DNA from: Cristatella mucedo
Taxonomy: Eukaryota > Bryozoa > Phylactolaemata > Cristatellidae
Direction: 5' to 3'
Assembly: GCA_009760855.2 (NCBI GenBank)
Contig: WPIO01000008.1
Span: 241,001-305,000, forward strand
Length of the DNA stretch: 64,000 nucleotides
In this document: one piece after another, positions 47,295-61,072 of the stretch
Layout: each line of letters opens with the position of its first letter
Numbering within the stretch: the stretch's first letter is position 1
Notes under the pieces: generated by a model
Databases searched by the model: none
What the model saw: the letters and a program-made list of their open reading frames with translations, nothing else
Told to the model about the DNA's origin: nothing
Program-made: the position numbers and the translations under genes

Positions 47295-47415
47295 TCGACG
47301 AAAGGTCAAGGGAAGGTCATGGTAGGGTCAAGGGAAAGTCAATGAAAAGTCGATATAAAGTCGTGTGAAGGTCAAGTAAAGGTTGGGCGAAGGTCGGGTA
47401 AAGGTCGAGTGGAAG
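47295..47415. repeat. Degenerate AAGGTCR minisatellite
   Basis: About ten units of (G)AAGGTCAA/GAAAGTC spaced 10-13 bp, all in the same orientation. Confidence 0.8.
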
Positions 47416-47811
47416 GCAGAGGGACAAGCAGGATCCCGCCTCGCTGCAGCAGTGCGCCTGACCGATTTCGCGGCACGCGACTCGGAGATCGGCCTCAGCC
47501 TCGAGGCATCCGACTGGTGGGCGCGTCTTCGAGACGCGCCGATTCTGCGCCTCACTCGCCCGACGCGGAGCAACTCCCCTGCCATCTACCGCGCGCGCCG
47601 ATCAAAGCCGCTGGCGAGCGATGTGTGGGCACTGAGCCGAGCGAGCGAGCGGTGCAGCCGTCTTTGTCTTTGCTCACTTCGCCGCGTAAGCCTGTGCCCG
47701 CGGCTCTCCAAAAGAGCCGATCTACGCACTTCGATGGCTGCGACCCCCTGGCTGCGAACTTGAAAGGATCCTTCGAGTCCGCCGAACGCGGCTCAAAGCG
47801 AAAGCGGCGCG

Positions 47812-47866
47812 CCCCCGCCCCCCCCCCCCCCCCCCCCCCCCCCCGCCCCCTCCCCCCCCCCCCCCG
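47812..47866. repeat. Poly(C) tract
   Basis: More than 50 bases of C interrupted by single G or T bases (GCCCCCTCC), with runs of over 20 C. The G-rich strand could form G-quadruplex structures. Confidence 0.95.
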
Positions 47867-48210
47867 CCGCGCCTCCAGCTCGTGGCGATCGAAGGGAGTC
47901 GCAGCCCAGCATTCGCTTGCCGACGCCATGACGGGCGGCTGCTTGACGGGCTCGCAACGCTCGGCGCCGCTCGAGGCTGCCGCCGTCGCAAGCTCCGCTT
48001 CGTCGGCACTCGGAAGCGGCGGCGGCTCGAACGAGCGTCGCCGCCGTTTCCTCCCTCCGGTGGCGAGTGGTTGACTTCGACGTGCTTTAGCCGCCTAGGC
48101 AAGGTTCTGTTCTTCAGATTATAATTTAGTAAGGCAAAAAATAGTAAAATAATGATAATGAAAATATTATTACTAGAAACCGTCTGCAGCTCTTAGGTTT
48201 CTTACACATT

Positions 48211-48214
<4 letters not shown>

Positions 48215-48254
<40 letters not shown>

Positions 48255-48255
48255 G

Positions 48256-48325
<70 letters not shown>
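48215..48325. repeat. (CA)n then (AT)n microsatellite
   Basis: (CA)n at 48217-48242 followed by (AT)n to 48324. Confidence 0.95.
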
Positions 48326-48326
<1 letters not shown>

Positions 48327-48386
48327 CCTCTGCTTCCATTCACGGGGTCTATCAATACCGCGACGTTCGTCAGCGGCGAGTCAATA

Positions 48387-48505
48387 ACAATAATAATAAT
48401 AATAATAATGCACTTGATAAAGCGCCCTCAGAGAACTCAATCTCTTTCAAGGCGCTTTACATTTGCTGCAGGGGAAGCGCGATTGAATGGTGAGTAATAC
48501 CATGC
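48387..48505 (-). mobile_element. SINE tail (antisense)
   Basis: (AAT)n, then gcacttgataaagcgccctc, then ctctttcaaggcgctttac and gctgcagg. This tail variant recurs at 53.2, 55.1 and 63.8 kb. Confidence 0.75.
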
Positions 48506-51500
48506 TTGAGTCAAAATCTTGACCGTCCGCAAGTTTGTGGCGCGTGACTGTTGACCCCCTCATAAGGAAGATTGGTTACGCTACGACGTCCGGTTCGACC
48601 CTGGCTGGGGATTGCGAATCACGGGGAACGAATGCACGAATCTCTGCAACGAATGAGGCCAAGGCTGCGTTGGCCAAGCGGTGGATCTGCTTCGTGTATA
48701 GTCGTTAAACGTGTCATCGAGTTTCAGCTCTATCAATCACCCCCCCCCCCCGCCCGCCCGCCATTGCAGTTCCTAGACGGCGATCCAGGCGGCGCTCTAA
48801 AGCCATGGTAACCGGCTGCTAAGGTTGAGACTACGAGGAACTAAAGAAATACTCCCCCCCCCAACAGGTGGTAGATGACAGTGTGGGGTTGGGCTACGCG
48901 AAAATCATAACTACTACAGTAGTAATAGCAATAAGACCTGTCTATTACGCCCGAAGAAACTACATCTATTTTCAGGCTCCGTGTATGTACATGCTGGAAA
49001 GAAAGCACGTAAGTTGCTTTGTATTAAGAATCGCCGTCAGCACTAAAACTCGTGCAAATTACAATCGCACGGAACCAGCAAATGCTGTGAGAACATGTGG
49101 GTTTTAAAGCAACTGCTGAAATGTCTTTAAGTTGGGGGTGACGTAGCCGGTAGCGGTTTCTGTGCTCTGGAAGCATACAAAATTGAGGAGTGATCGGTAA
49201 CGGATTTGAGCTTGGTAATATGCACCGTTAAACGCCATGATTCGAAAGAGTGTGTTTGTAACCACAAGAGTGAAGAGACCTAAAAGCGAGTAACCGAACC
49301 TTAAAGGATGCTTTTTGACGGAGAGACAATGTGGGTCGGCGTTAATTTTTTAATGTGGCAGTTGCTAAATTTACGATCTACAAGCCAGACGCTCCAGAGC
49401 GTTTTGCACCGACTGCAAGCGGCGCCTATTGGCACGGGCAGAGAGACCTGAAATTAGTGAGTTAGATAAGTCTAGGCTTATGATGCTTACAAAAGGCGTG
49501 AACCAACTTGGACGCGGTACCACGTCGTCTAAGCAGGCTCGAAAAATGTGTGTAACGATATGCAACTGATAGTAGGCGGATTTGACAGCGGAACTGGTAT
49601 GGCTATTTGAAGAGCGTCATAGATCGCGTGCTGACGACGATTGCCTAGATTGCGTGCAGACCGTTCGAGACATATGCTGTTCAAGCATTTTGAGAGTTAG
49701 GCTTTCCAATTGTTAACCATTTTTCCCTTAAATGTAATAGGTTGACTTTAGGATCACTGCAAGAGAGCTAAATGAGCTCGATACGCTGGAAGGAAGCGAT
49801 GGATCGACGCTCAGATGCGGCATCAGCGTGTCATCAGCGTAAAAAAACAGAAAGCGTACATTACGCTCGGCTACTAAATTGGCAAGAGAAAGAGTATACG
49901 CTGTGGCAAGAAGTGGCCTAGACTTGGACCCCAAGCTTCGAAAGTTTGCCAGATCGTGTTTTTCCGCCAACATCAACATATTGAAAGATCTTTGCGATAA
50001 GACCTTATTGCAGCTAAATATCCCTCTGAGATAGGACCAGGATTTGTTGCAGTCCAGTACAGTGTACGAGACGCTCAAGCGAGACGGTGGGCACACGCTC
50101 ATAACAATGACTTGTTGATCAGTGCTACACTAGGTAAACTATTTTAATTTATATTATTTTTTAACTTGTATAAAAGGTGGTTTTACCTAATTCCTTATGC
50201 TTAAAGTATGCAGAAAATACCTATTCTTCAACATCAACTTTGCTTATGTGCCATAAAAATTTACAGTATATCAAAACTTACTTAATTGGCTTTTAAGCAC
50301 GGTAAGGACGTCTGGTTCAAAAAAAATAGCGCATTTGGTCACTATCAGAATTAGCGAGACTTAGGAAGAAATAACACTATGGAATAGTTACCATTGGAAC
50401 ACTACCCGGGCACATAAACTGTGAAACTACATAATGTCACCAAACGCTTTCGAGAGACGCGACATAGATAGCCGAGGAGATAATCTACCTAATTCGGCTG
50501 ATTCCTGAGAGATGGCGGTCGTTAAAAGTTTGCAACAGTGCTGCATCTGATAGTGATTAGCTGCGAAAGGAGACTGGAGCTTACTCGATAGTACGGAAGT
50601 CTAATATAACCGCCGGTGCGCAGAACCACAGTCTGCTGCCGTTGCAGGTCATCGCTTGTTCGTAGTAGAAGCAGAGCGAGGTCAAATAGCGGGTGAGTCC
50701 GAGGAGGTGGTGGCGGGTGGTGGCGGCGAGCGCTTGACGCTCAGCTTCACGGTCAGTCTCCATGGCGGCCGAGTGCGCGCTAAAACTCTCCGATAGAGCA
50801 GCTGCTGACTGAGGAGACGAAAACCTCGTTGCATGTCGGCGTTGTAGGTTGCTGAGCAACAAGGAGCGGCCTGGGGGTGCTAGCGCACCGCCGTACTAGC
50901 GCCCTCGGTTGGTAACGTTCCGAGTCGATTGGATGACCTTGACATCGAGTGGCCCCCCCACCGAGGCCAACGAGCTCCAGGCTGTTTATCCAGAGAGGGG
51001 CAGACGCTACCAATTTTAGGGCTGCGTAATCCTGCTGGTCAGGTGGCCGTCGGAACTGAGCTCCTGACGTTACAGCTACTCGCACCGGTCTCTTTCTAGA
51101 TGGCGCCTAAAACGGCTTCCTGGCGGCGCTCTTTCGGTGCCGCTATATGCTAAAATTATTTCCCGAATTTTAGTATAACTGTCTTATAGCGGCTAAAGAT
51201 CCGTACGTACCGTCGCCTCTTTGGCTTATTGAATGAAACGAAGCAGCGAAATTGCTTCCGAGGAGCAGAGGCTGACGTGTTTCATGCGGCGGTGCACCGC
51301 GGTGAGGCAAAACTCTGCGATCTGTCACCAGATCAGAACGCCGTGCCTCCTCCTCCTCACAAAGAGGCTGGCGTTCAGTGCAGCATCAATAATTCGTGGA
51401 TAGAGCGTCCGGGCTTAAAAATCTTGTGAATACAACTATTGAATAGTTATATTTTAGATAGCAGCTCTCGAGGATTGACGACGCTGGGGGGTTCGCTAAT

Positions 51501-52476
51501 TTTCTCCAGATACCCGTGGTTGGTCGCTACCTTTCCTTTGGTTGAGGTAAGGAGTAGGCGGCCTGAGTGGTCTGCTTTAGGCGACCACGTGCAACGGCTG
51601 CTTCAGGGAAGGCTGACATTTTTAGAGGAACCTGCCATCAAACTCGCTAAATTTAATGGCTGGTAATTCTTTCAAGGAAAAAGCAGTCTGAAAAAAGCTG
51701 CAGACTCTGTGCGCAGAGCTGAGATTTTCCTTTCACTATAGTGAACGACGCTTCCTGGTGGCCACGCCTTCGACGCTCAGTGTCCAAGCCTTCCAAAAAT
51801 TGCATTGCTACACTGATAGCTAATATAAGCAGTTAAAATAACGACAAGATCTAAAACCTAATTATTTATTAATAACTATTAGTTTGATTTAGTTGGTTAA
51901 TTTGATATGATAAGTGAACAAAATATTAACTTTTAGAGGTGCTAAAGAGCACGTTTCAGTGGATATTTTCAAGAAAAAGTCCTTTCGTCACGTCGTTCGA
52001 GGTCAAGTTTTAGCCACTCGCACCAAAAAGCTCCAGTTCAAACGACCATTCGGATTTCCTGCCTTTATTGACGCTGATCCAGTTCTTCTAGTGGCGTCCA
52101 TTCCGTCCGTGCCGCTGCAGCCCCTGGATCTGCGCTCAACGAATCTATCCCTGTTCTGGTCGGCGTCCCCCGTTGCATGGCCGCCTTCGACGCGACGGCG
52201 ATTCGGATCCGCCTCGGGAAAATTCCCGTGGCGCCTGCGCACTTAAGTCGGCCCTTCGCTAGCCGAGACTTCCGCTAGCCGAGCGCTCAGCGGGCTGCGC
52301 TCCGCGCGCGCGGCGCGTGCCAAGGCGCGCGCCGCGGAGCCCTCGCAGCGGCGGCGCGCCGCCGCTGCGCCGCGACGCCTTGCCGGCCGCCATCGTTCTC
52401 GCAAGCTCTCGCTTTTCTTCCGTTACAGCGAAGCGTTGCCGCAGCCGCGGCTGCAGGACTCGCGCTAGCGAGCGAC

Positions 52477-52557
52477 ATGGGGTCGACGGTCAGCTCGACC
52501 AGAGCGCCCCGCGCGGCGGCAGGAAACAGGGTGTCGCCCGCCGCCGCCGCCGCTCCG
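52477..52557 (+). CDS. KY-B exon 1: myristoylation-type N-terminus
   Basis: 27 codons starting M-G-S-T-V-S-S, followed by Ala/Pro/Arg-rich sequence and donor CCG|gtaaga, phase 0. Gly2 with Ser/Thr at positions 3-6 fits N-myristoylation, as in KY-A. Confidence 0.75.
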
Positions 52558-53777
52558 GTAAGAAGAGAGACGGCGACGGACCGACCGAGCGCGTCGCGCT
52601 CGGTCGCGCCGCGCCTCACTGCAATGGCGCGGCGCGAGCGCGCTCGCTCGGGGCGAGTAGCGGCGGCGGCGAAATTGGCGCTCGCTCTTGCACGGCCGGC
52701 CTCGCCTGCCTGCGGACGACGCGACGACGACGCTAGGAAGCCCCGCCTTCGTCCGGCTCGCGGAAGAACGACTCGCTCTTCCGGGGGCGAACGTCGGGCT
52801 GCGTAGGTTCAATGGGAGGGGTCTGGCAACGCTGGCGCCATCTTTCCGCAGCGGCTCCGGCGTCCTCGTCTCTTGCGCGATCTAGAGAAACGGCGGCGGC
52901 GGCGGAGGGATTTTCGTGGCGAAGCCGTTAGGAGGCCTCTCGAGTGTAGGGAATCGAGCGCGCGGAGGCGGCGGCGGCGCGACGAAGAGAACGACGAATG
53001 GCCACGCCCCCCTCCCATACACGCGGCGGTACAGACGACGGCTGTACTAACAGGCAAGCGACGCGAGTGGAACGAGCGGGCGAGCGTACATACCCGTGTT
53101 GTAGCCGTCGGATACGCTCGCTCCGCAGGAGAGAAGAGACAGAGAGAGAGAGACAGAGAGAGAGAGAGCGAAAGAGAGAGTAAAGCGCCTTAACAGATTG
53201 AGTTTTGTGAGGGCGCTTTATCAAGTGCATTATTATTATTATTATTATTATAGAGAGGGAGTGAGAAAGAGAGACAGAGACAGAGAGATTGAGTGAGAGA
53301 GAGAGAGAGAATACCTCGCGTACAAGCCGACGCACGGGCCAGAAGTCCAAAGCGGGGCAAGGGTACGGTCACGTGCGGCTCGAAGCGCGCGCCCATAGGG
53401 CGGGCGGAGCTACGGCTGGGGCGGAACCACGTGACGGCGACGACACGCTCGCTTAAGTACTTGGGAACAGTCGAACGGTCATCAACTATGTTATACTGAT
53501 AATAACAATAATACATTTGTTATAGCGCCCTCTGAGACCTCTGTTGCTTTCTAGGCACTTCGCATTTTCTGCAAAGGAATTATGATCAGGAGCCTGCTGC
53601 TATATTCTTGAGCTTTAACTAGAATCGGAATTGCGAAAATGGCGAAAATTGCGAAAACACCACTTGGCGACGACTACGTCCTACGTCTTGGGCACTCTCG
53701 CTTACCACCAGTCGTAGTCATAGGCTGTCCTGCCGACTAGAGGTTGGCTGCACTCTTTATCTATCAATGTATCTTTC

Positions 53778-53871
<94 letters not shown>

Positions 53872-56800
53872 GGTGGCCTTCGTGAGCTGACCTTCGCGAC
53901 CGCAACCTGCTAGTCCAACTTTGCTTTTGTACGAACGAATCGAAAACCTGTGGGCAGAATAGCGCAGCTGCGATCCACTCGAAAGTTGCTTGCCGACGAG
54001 CTCCGGCAACAGTCTCTCGCGCCCGCATGCTAAATTTGGAAAATGCATTCTCGGCGGCGAGAAGCGGCGGCGAGAATCGGCGCCGCTCCCTGCTCGAGAG
54101 TCCTTTCAGCCGGAGCTTTGCGCCGCTTCTTTGCGCCGCTTCTTTGCGCCGCTCGTCGCGAGCGGACGCGGCCCGCAGTCAGCGCGTCCGCTCGTCAGAA
54201 GCAGCTTTCACGCTATTCACTTATTCGCGCACCCCTCCAGGATTGCGTCCGCCCTCGGCCCCACTGCTGCCCCGTCTGCCCAGTTGCGCTTCACGATCTC
54301 TCCTCCGCAGCCTCCGCAGCCGCCGATCACTCGGTTTCGATTCGAAGCGTGCGCCGAAGCCCGGCCGCGCCGGTCCAGCTTTCATTTAAAACGCGACCGC
54401 CGCAGGACGACCAAAGCATGGCCGCCATGCCGGCTCAAGCGGCGGCCATGCTGAGGCTGCCCGCGCCGCTGCCGCAGCCGCCGGTGAGGAAGAAGTCAGA
54501 AGTCTGCCCGCCGTCGAAGTACGCCGAGCTGGATGGCCGAGTGTCGCAGCAGGTGAGGCGCCGCCGCCGTTCGAGCGATCCGCTTCCGCTCCCCACCCCC
54601 CGATAGGATAGCGACGAAGCCGTAAGTACCGACCTGAGTCGCCGTAAGGCAAGCTATGCGACAAGGCTCCTACGGTGTCGCCACTTTTCGGGCACCGTCT
54701 GCTAGCGCCTCTTGGCCGCATTCTGTACGGCGTCGTGCGCCCCTGGGCGTCGCGTTCGCAGCCGGCCCGGTCTCGCGCCTCTCGCGCCGCGCAGAGACGG
54801 GCTCCTCCTATTCATTCGTTCACGACGTTTTGCGACCGCACCTCCTACGGTCAGCGCTGCCAGCTCCGCCACCATCCGAAGGGTCCGATCAGTTAATGGC
54901 GCCTTCGCTCGTCACACCCCCTTCCGCCCCGCCCCAGGCAATGCCCGGGACACGGCAGCATTTCTCGCGCGCCCTCGCTCACCTGCATCCGCCGCACGAC
55001 AGCGTCGCACCACGCCGGCTGCGGACAGCAGCCCGCCGCGGCCGACTGATGCCACACAGCAGCAAATGTAAAGAGCCAAGAGAGAGAGAGAGAGAGAGAT
55101 TAAGTAATATTAATAATAATGCACTTAATTAAGCGCCCTGAGAGAAAATCTCTTTCTAGGCGCTTTCTTTGAGCGCGCTTTATCAACTGCGTTATTATTA
55201 TTATAATTACTATTACTATTACTCATACTATTATGGCGGTGTCGGCGATATCCCGCCGGGCGCGCTCAGCGCTCGGCTTCATTCGCGATTCGCACGTAAG
55301 ACATCTTCGCGTTCGCAGGCGAGAGTCGGCGACGTCGGCCGAGCGACGCTCTTCGACCTGACCGCACGGCTAACGGCGCTGGCCGGCGGCGACGCTTCCG
55401 GAAGTGACGTGGCGCGGCTGCGAGCCCTCTTCCATTGGCTCGCTTCCGTCGACGTCGTCGAAGCAGTGAAGGCAGACGAGCGGACGGCAGACAAGATGGC
55501 CGACAACATGGTCGTGAGCTACCTGGCGAAAATCCAGCACCGCAAGGGCAACTACGCTCACCTGATGGCCGCCCTGTGCAAGTGAGTCTCGCCGCCCGCG
55601 AACTTTTTCGCGCCGAGCGGCAGCGGCAGCGCGTGCGCTCGGCGCCAGGACGATGGGACGTCGCTCACGACGAACGAGCCGAGCCAGATAGCAATCGCGG
55701 GCCGCGCGCTTCCGCCTGCTCGTTCCAGCTGCGCCCGCATACCGGTGCGCATCGTGACCGGCGTCACGAAGAGCGCCGCCTACCGGGTCGGCAAGCCGAT
55801 CGACCGCGCCTCGGCGATCGCTCAGTGGAACGCCGTGCACGTGGCGGGAGAGTGGCGGCTGCTCGACTGCCTCTGGGCGAGCACCTGCGCGGCAGCCGAC
55901 GACGGCGACTGGGAGCTGGTGGGCGTCGACGGCGCGAGAGCGGCGAAAGCGTCGACGCGGCCACCGCCAGAGGCCGCTGCGGGGCCTCTCGTCACGCGCC
56001 GGATCAACGACTTTTTCTTCCTGCCCGATCCGGCGGCGCTCGGCGCCACGCACTTCCCCGACGACGCCGAGTGGCAGCTGGTCGACGCCGCCGCGTCATG
56101 GGCCGACTTCGAGAGCGGCGCGTACGTGCGCGAGCGCTTCTTCCAGCTCGGCGCGCGCGCGACGCGGCCCGAGCTCACGCGGTGCGCGCTCCGCGCCGAT
56201 CCGAGTGGTGCCGCCGTCGTGGAGCTCGAGGTGGAGGCGGCCGACTCGCCGAGCGTCACGTTCAAGTACGCGCTCTCCAGAGCGAGGGAGACCCGCGGCG
56301 GCGGCAGCGGCGGGTCCGACGACCCGGCGTTTGAGCTGAGCAAGTGCGTCTTCTTCGAGCGCAGAGACAGGCTGATACGGTACACGCTTCGCTTTCCCGA
56401 AAGCGGCGCCTACAAGTTCGACGTGTACGGTCGCGACAGCCGCGCGCACGCCGGCCACGACCTCATGTGCTCTTACCTGGTGACGAGCGACGTCGGCTGC
56501 GAGCAGCTGGCGCCGCTGCCCGACGAGCCGGCCATCGGCTGGGGCCCGGGCGCGTCGTGCGAAGCGTTCGGACTCACCGCCGTGTCGCACCTCGACGGTC
56601 GCATCGACGTCGACTCGGGCGAGATGGACGTCGTGTTCGCCCTGCAGTACCCGATCGAGCTGCGTCACGAGCTCGTTAGCGGCGCCGACGCGGGCGAGGC
56701 TCGGCGGTGGCGGCGGCCGGCGCAGCAGCAGCAGCAGGCCAGCCGCTCCGTGCTGGCGGTGCACGAAGGCGTGGCGACCGTGTCCCTGCGCCTCGCGAAG

Positions 56801-59800
56801 CCAGGCGCGTACGCGCTCAAGCTGTTCGCCGGCGAGGAGCGCGTACCGGCCGAGCTGCAGAACGTCTGCAACTATCTGATCACGTGCCGCGCGACGGCGG
56901 CGGCGGGCGGCCACGCTTTTCCGGCGCTGGTCGACAGTCACCTGGGCATCACCAGCTACGGTCGCGAGCTGGGCGTCGAGCCGCTTGACCGCCGCGAGCC
57001 GCTGATACTATTATTCGGCGGTGATGGCGGCGCTGCTTCCGGCTCTGCTGCCGCCGACGGCCGTTTCGTCGACGTCGCATTCGCGTGCAGCAGCGGCGAG
57101 GCTTCGGGGCTGAGCGTCTCGCTGAGCACGGCGGCGCTTGCCGAGCGCACAGACGGCGCACAGGCCGCTGCGATCGAGCGCTGCCGCCGAACGCTCGCGT
57201 GCGAGGGCTGCCACAGCTTCCGCGTCGACGTTCGCGACGACTTCGAGCTGCTGGTTCGCGTCTACGCCTGCAGCGCCGGCGACCAGCAGCGACTCTACAA
57301 CGTCTACAACTGCCTCGTGCGCGCGACGCGAAACGCCCCGGTCGCTGCCACGCCGGCGGCTGCGACGACGACGACGGTCGCGGCAGATGGCGCGACTGAA
57401 GCAATCGTCGTGCGCGAGACGGCGACGACACTGGAGCTCGAGCGAGCGTGCCACCATCCGGGCGTCGAGCTGACGAAAAAGCGCTGCTACGTGCCGCCGG
57501 ATTCAGATCAGGTGACGCTCACGCCGGCACCGCCTATCGGCGCCGACGGCGGCGGCGGCCTGCTCAAATTGAAGCTGGTCGATCAAGGACAGTACGAAGC
57601 GACGGTCTACGAGAGAATCGCTGACGGATTCCTGAAGCTTTTCAACAGATACACGTTCATTCGCGAAGGTAACGCTCGCCGCCGCAGCTGCTGTCACCAT
57701 TACCGCGGCCGTCACTCCCCGCAGTCAGCAACGACACATTCATATGGCCGTGTTGGCACGGCCGGGACCGTGGTGGTTCACAGCCGCCGAAGGAACTGCA
57801 TGAGAACGAGAGCTGATGCTGAAGCCAAAACGAGACGAGTGCGCTGCCGCGCAATCGCGGCTCGCTGTGTCGCTAGCTCGCTCGAAGCGCGAGCTAGCGA
57901 CACAGCGAGCCGCGATTGTGTGAGCGAGCGAGCTGTCCGAGAGCGATGTCGAATCCGATGCCGAATTTGACTCGATCCGAGGGAGATTCCGAATCGCTGA
58001 GCGAATTATAAAGATGCGTCCGTTCGACGCTCGGATTTGGCTGTAAAACGAAATGCGAACGATTCTCGACAGAGCGAGTCAACGAAGCGTTTATTGTGCA
58101 CGCATCTGCAGCCTTTGCCGCGAAGCTCTGGCGGCCGCCGGGGACTTTCTTTCTGGCTCGATCGGCACCTTGAAATATCAAAATACTCACAACCTCTCTA
58201 AAATTTAAAATTTCGGCATCTTTTGACAATAGAGCACCCAGCGAGTTCGGCCAGCGATCGCTACCTAAAATGTGGATGTTTTTAGGTAATTTAAAGGCAT
58301 ACTTTATGTAATAATGCCCACATTTTGCAAAATGTGGGCGTCCAGTGAAATCGTGTACCTTTATCGTGCTGCCTTTATCGTGCATGCAGAGGACGCGCTA
58401 AATTGAGAAGAAACCAAGAACTCGCTGTCTCGATGCTCGAGACAGCGTCTGAGCTCCGTAGTCACGCTACCGCCGATGCCGGTCCGCGCCCGTTACCTTC
58501 GCGCCTCGAATCGATTCGTCGTAGGAGAGCGCCCGGTCGACGACCATGCCGCCGCCACCGCGGCAGGCAAAGACTACAATGACGACGAACTTCTGTCGGA
58601 TGCTCAGAGCGATGAAGCCGCAGCAAACGACGACGGAACGACCGACGGCGACGCTGCGACAGCTGCCGAGCGTGGTTTGTGGCCGCCGCCATCAGCCTCG
58701 GCCTCGACCTATGAAGCGCACGTCTCGCAGCAGCGGCGCCCGCACGCGAGCTCGTCACCCGCGGGCGCTCGCGGTTCGACGCCGCCTTCGCTACCGCGAC
58801 GGCGGCGTCGGCGGCGACCGTCGATGCGCGAGCGAAAGGAGAGCGGACGAGCGAGGCGCCTCGAAGGGGCGGCGCCTCGCTCGTCCGCTCTCCTTTGCGG
58901 GAGGCGGCCCCGTGCGGGCCGGTGGCCTGCGGCTCGCTGACGCTTCTTCGTTTTTTATTTAGAGCTGAGGCGCGCGGCCCAGGAGAGGCTGCGACAGGCG
59001 GTGAAAGCCGGCGGCCTGGCGAGCATCCAGGGCGCGATCGCCGACTACCTGGCCTGCGGCGGCGCCGAGGGCAACGAGACGATGAAAGCGGCGCGCCGCG
59101 TCGTGGCTCTTCTGCAGGCGACGGACGGTGAGCGGCGGCGGCGGCGGCGCGAGAAAGCGCAGAGCGCGGCGAGGCGGCGACGCCGCATCTACGCTCCACA
59201 TTCCGCTTCGCCGCCCGTTGACTGAGCGCCTCGATTGGGCGCCTCGAACCGATTACGCAGATGTTCGTCGCAGCGTTTTCGGCCCGCCTAGACCTTCCGG
59301 CAGCGTCCGATGCCAGCAGCGATGAACGCGACGCTTCTGCGAGAGCTGTTGGCGCGAGACAGCTCCTCCCCCCTCACCCCTCCCCCTACCCCTCCCAACC
59401 CCCTCCCACCGCGGCCAGGCATATCCGTGAGGCGCCGCCTGCGACGCTGCTGCTACCTCTGCGGCCGCTCTGCGGCCGCTCGCTCGCTGAGGGTGGCGGT
59501 AACAATAAATCAGCTGTCCCTTCAGGCGTGCGGCGGTGCTGACTCTGAGGACATCTGCCTGAGTTATAAAACCCAACGGAACTTGATCACAATAATGGTA
59601 GGAATAATAATAGTAAAGTAATATTTATAATCTTAATATAATGTATTTGCTTAATAATAATGATAACTGAATTATTTCGTTGTTTAGTGGGTCTGCGGTC
59701 TGAGTAACTATGAATTTCAAATCAAATTCAAAGCCGTTGTTTGGAATAGAAACATTAAAAAAGATATTCGCTTCACAAATACACCAGAGTCAAAATAGCT

Positions 59801-61009
59801 CAGACAGCCCCACGAAGCATTGAGAGCGCTGTAGAGACGCTGCTGCGTGCAGGCAACGGGAACTGTCCACGCAGTCCAGACGCGGTCCCGCGGCAGCTGC
59901 GAAGTGGCTTCTCCTAGTATCAGGACGACGTCACTCGGCAGCGTCAGCCATTTTCTCCAATCGCCTCGAGCATAATGCAATCGTAATTGCTTTAGCATCC
60001 AGTCATGTTAAAATACTCAATTGAATCGCGGTAGCAGGTGATTTTTCGCTGCGCATCTGGGACGGTCGAACTCTCATCCATGAATCTTTAGATTCCCTGC
60101 AAACGCGGCGCCTGCGGTCGCCGACCGGAGGCGGCCGCCTGCTGACTTTTGCATCTCAAGTCAGACGGGGATAATTTTGGGGCAGCGCCTTGCTTAGAAA
60201 AAGTCTGAGCAGAAAGGACATTTCAAAAAGCGTTTATGTATCCTAAGTATAAGCAGACACTGGAGATTATGTTTTAACAGCCTGCTATCAGCCCTGTACC
60301 CATAGAAGGAAGTGAGCTAGCTCTAGGAACAAACCACGCCGTGTCAGCTACTTTGCACCGACGACGGACTGTTACGCGTCCCTACATCGCGTGGTCTTTT
60401 TTCAAAGATTGTGGATTGTATTAAGTACATATACAGCGAAGATATGCCTGCATATACAGGTATACTGCGTGCACATTATGCCCTTACGTGTATATGCTGT
60501 ATAAACGCATATATACGCATAAGTGCATGTGTGCCTGTGCACGCTCGAGCACGCCGATTTGAGTCTTCGTGTGTGTGTGTGTGTTTTTATGTGTCTGTGT
60601 TTCAGCGTGTCTGCGTGCTTTGTGTATTTGCGTGTGCGTGTGCGCGCGCGCGCGAGCGGGCACGCAAAGCAAAAGCGTCTGTACTTGGTATTGACAGCAT
60701 AAGCGCTACTGTATATGCCTTATCTATATCCTGATATCTGTACGTAAAGCAAGCAAGGGCAAGAGCCCGTATGTACGTATGTGTGGGTGTATATGTGCAC
60801 TATATGCGTCTTGCCCATATATTTTAAAACATCACGATCCGCAGAAAAACTTTCGTGCAACCCGTCGTCGTATTGTGAGTCGTCGGTCCATTAGAGCATC
60901 ACATCTCTCACTCTCTCAAACTCTCACTCTCTCTCTCTCCTTCTCTCTCTCTCTCTCTCTCCCTCTCTCTCTCTCTCGCTTTCTCTCTCTCTCTCTCTCC
61001 CTCTCTCTC

Positions 61010-61072
<63 letters not shown>

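Larger units (their letters stand above)
44870..52476. other. Intergenic region between LINE copies and KY-B
   Basis: No supportable gene. 45-48 kb is CpG-rich with long but unrecognised frames; 48.1-52.2 kb is AT-richer with scattered short frames. It contains a SINE, a SINE tail and several simple repeats listed separately. CpG density rises again from 52.2 kb, probably the KY-B promoter region. Confidence 0.5.
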
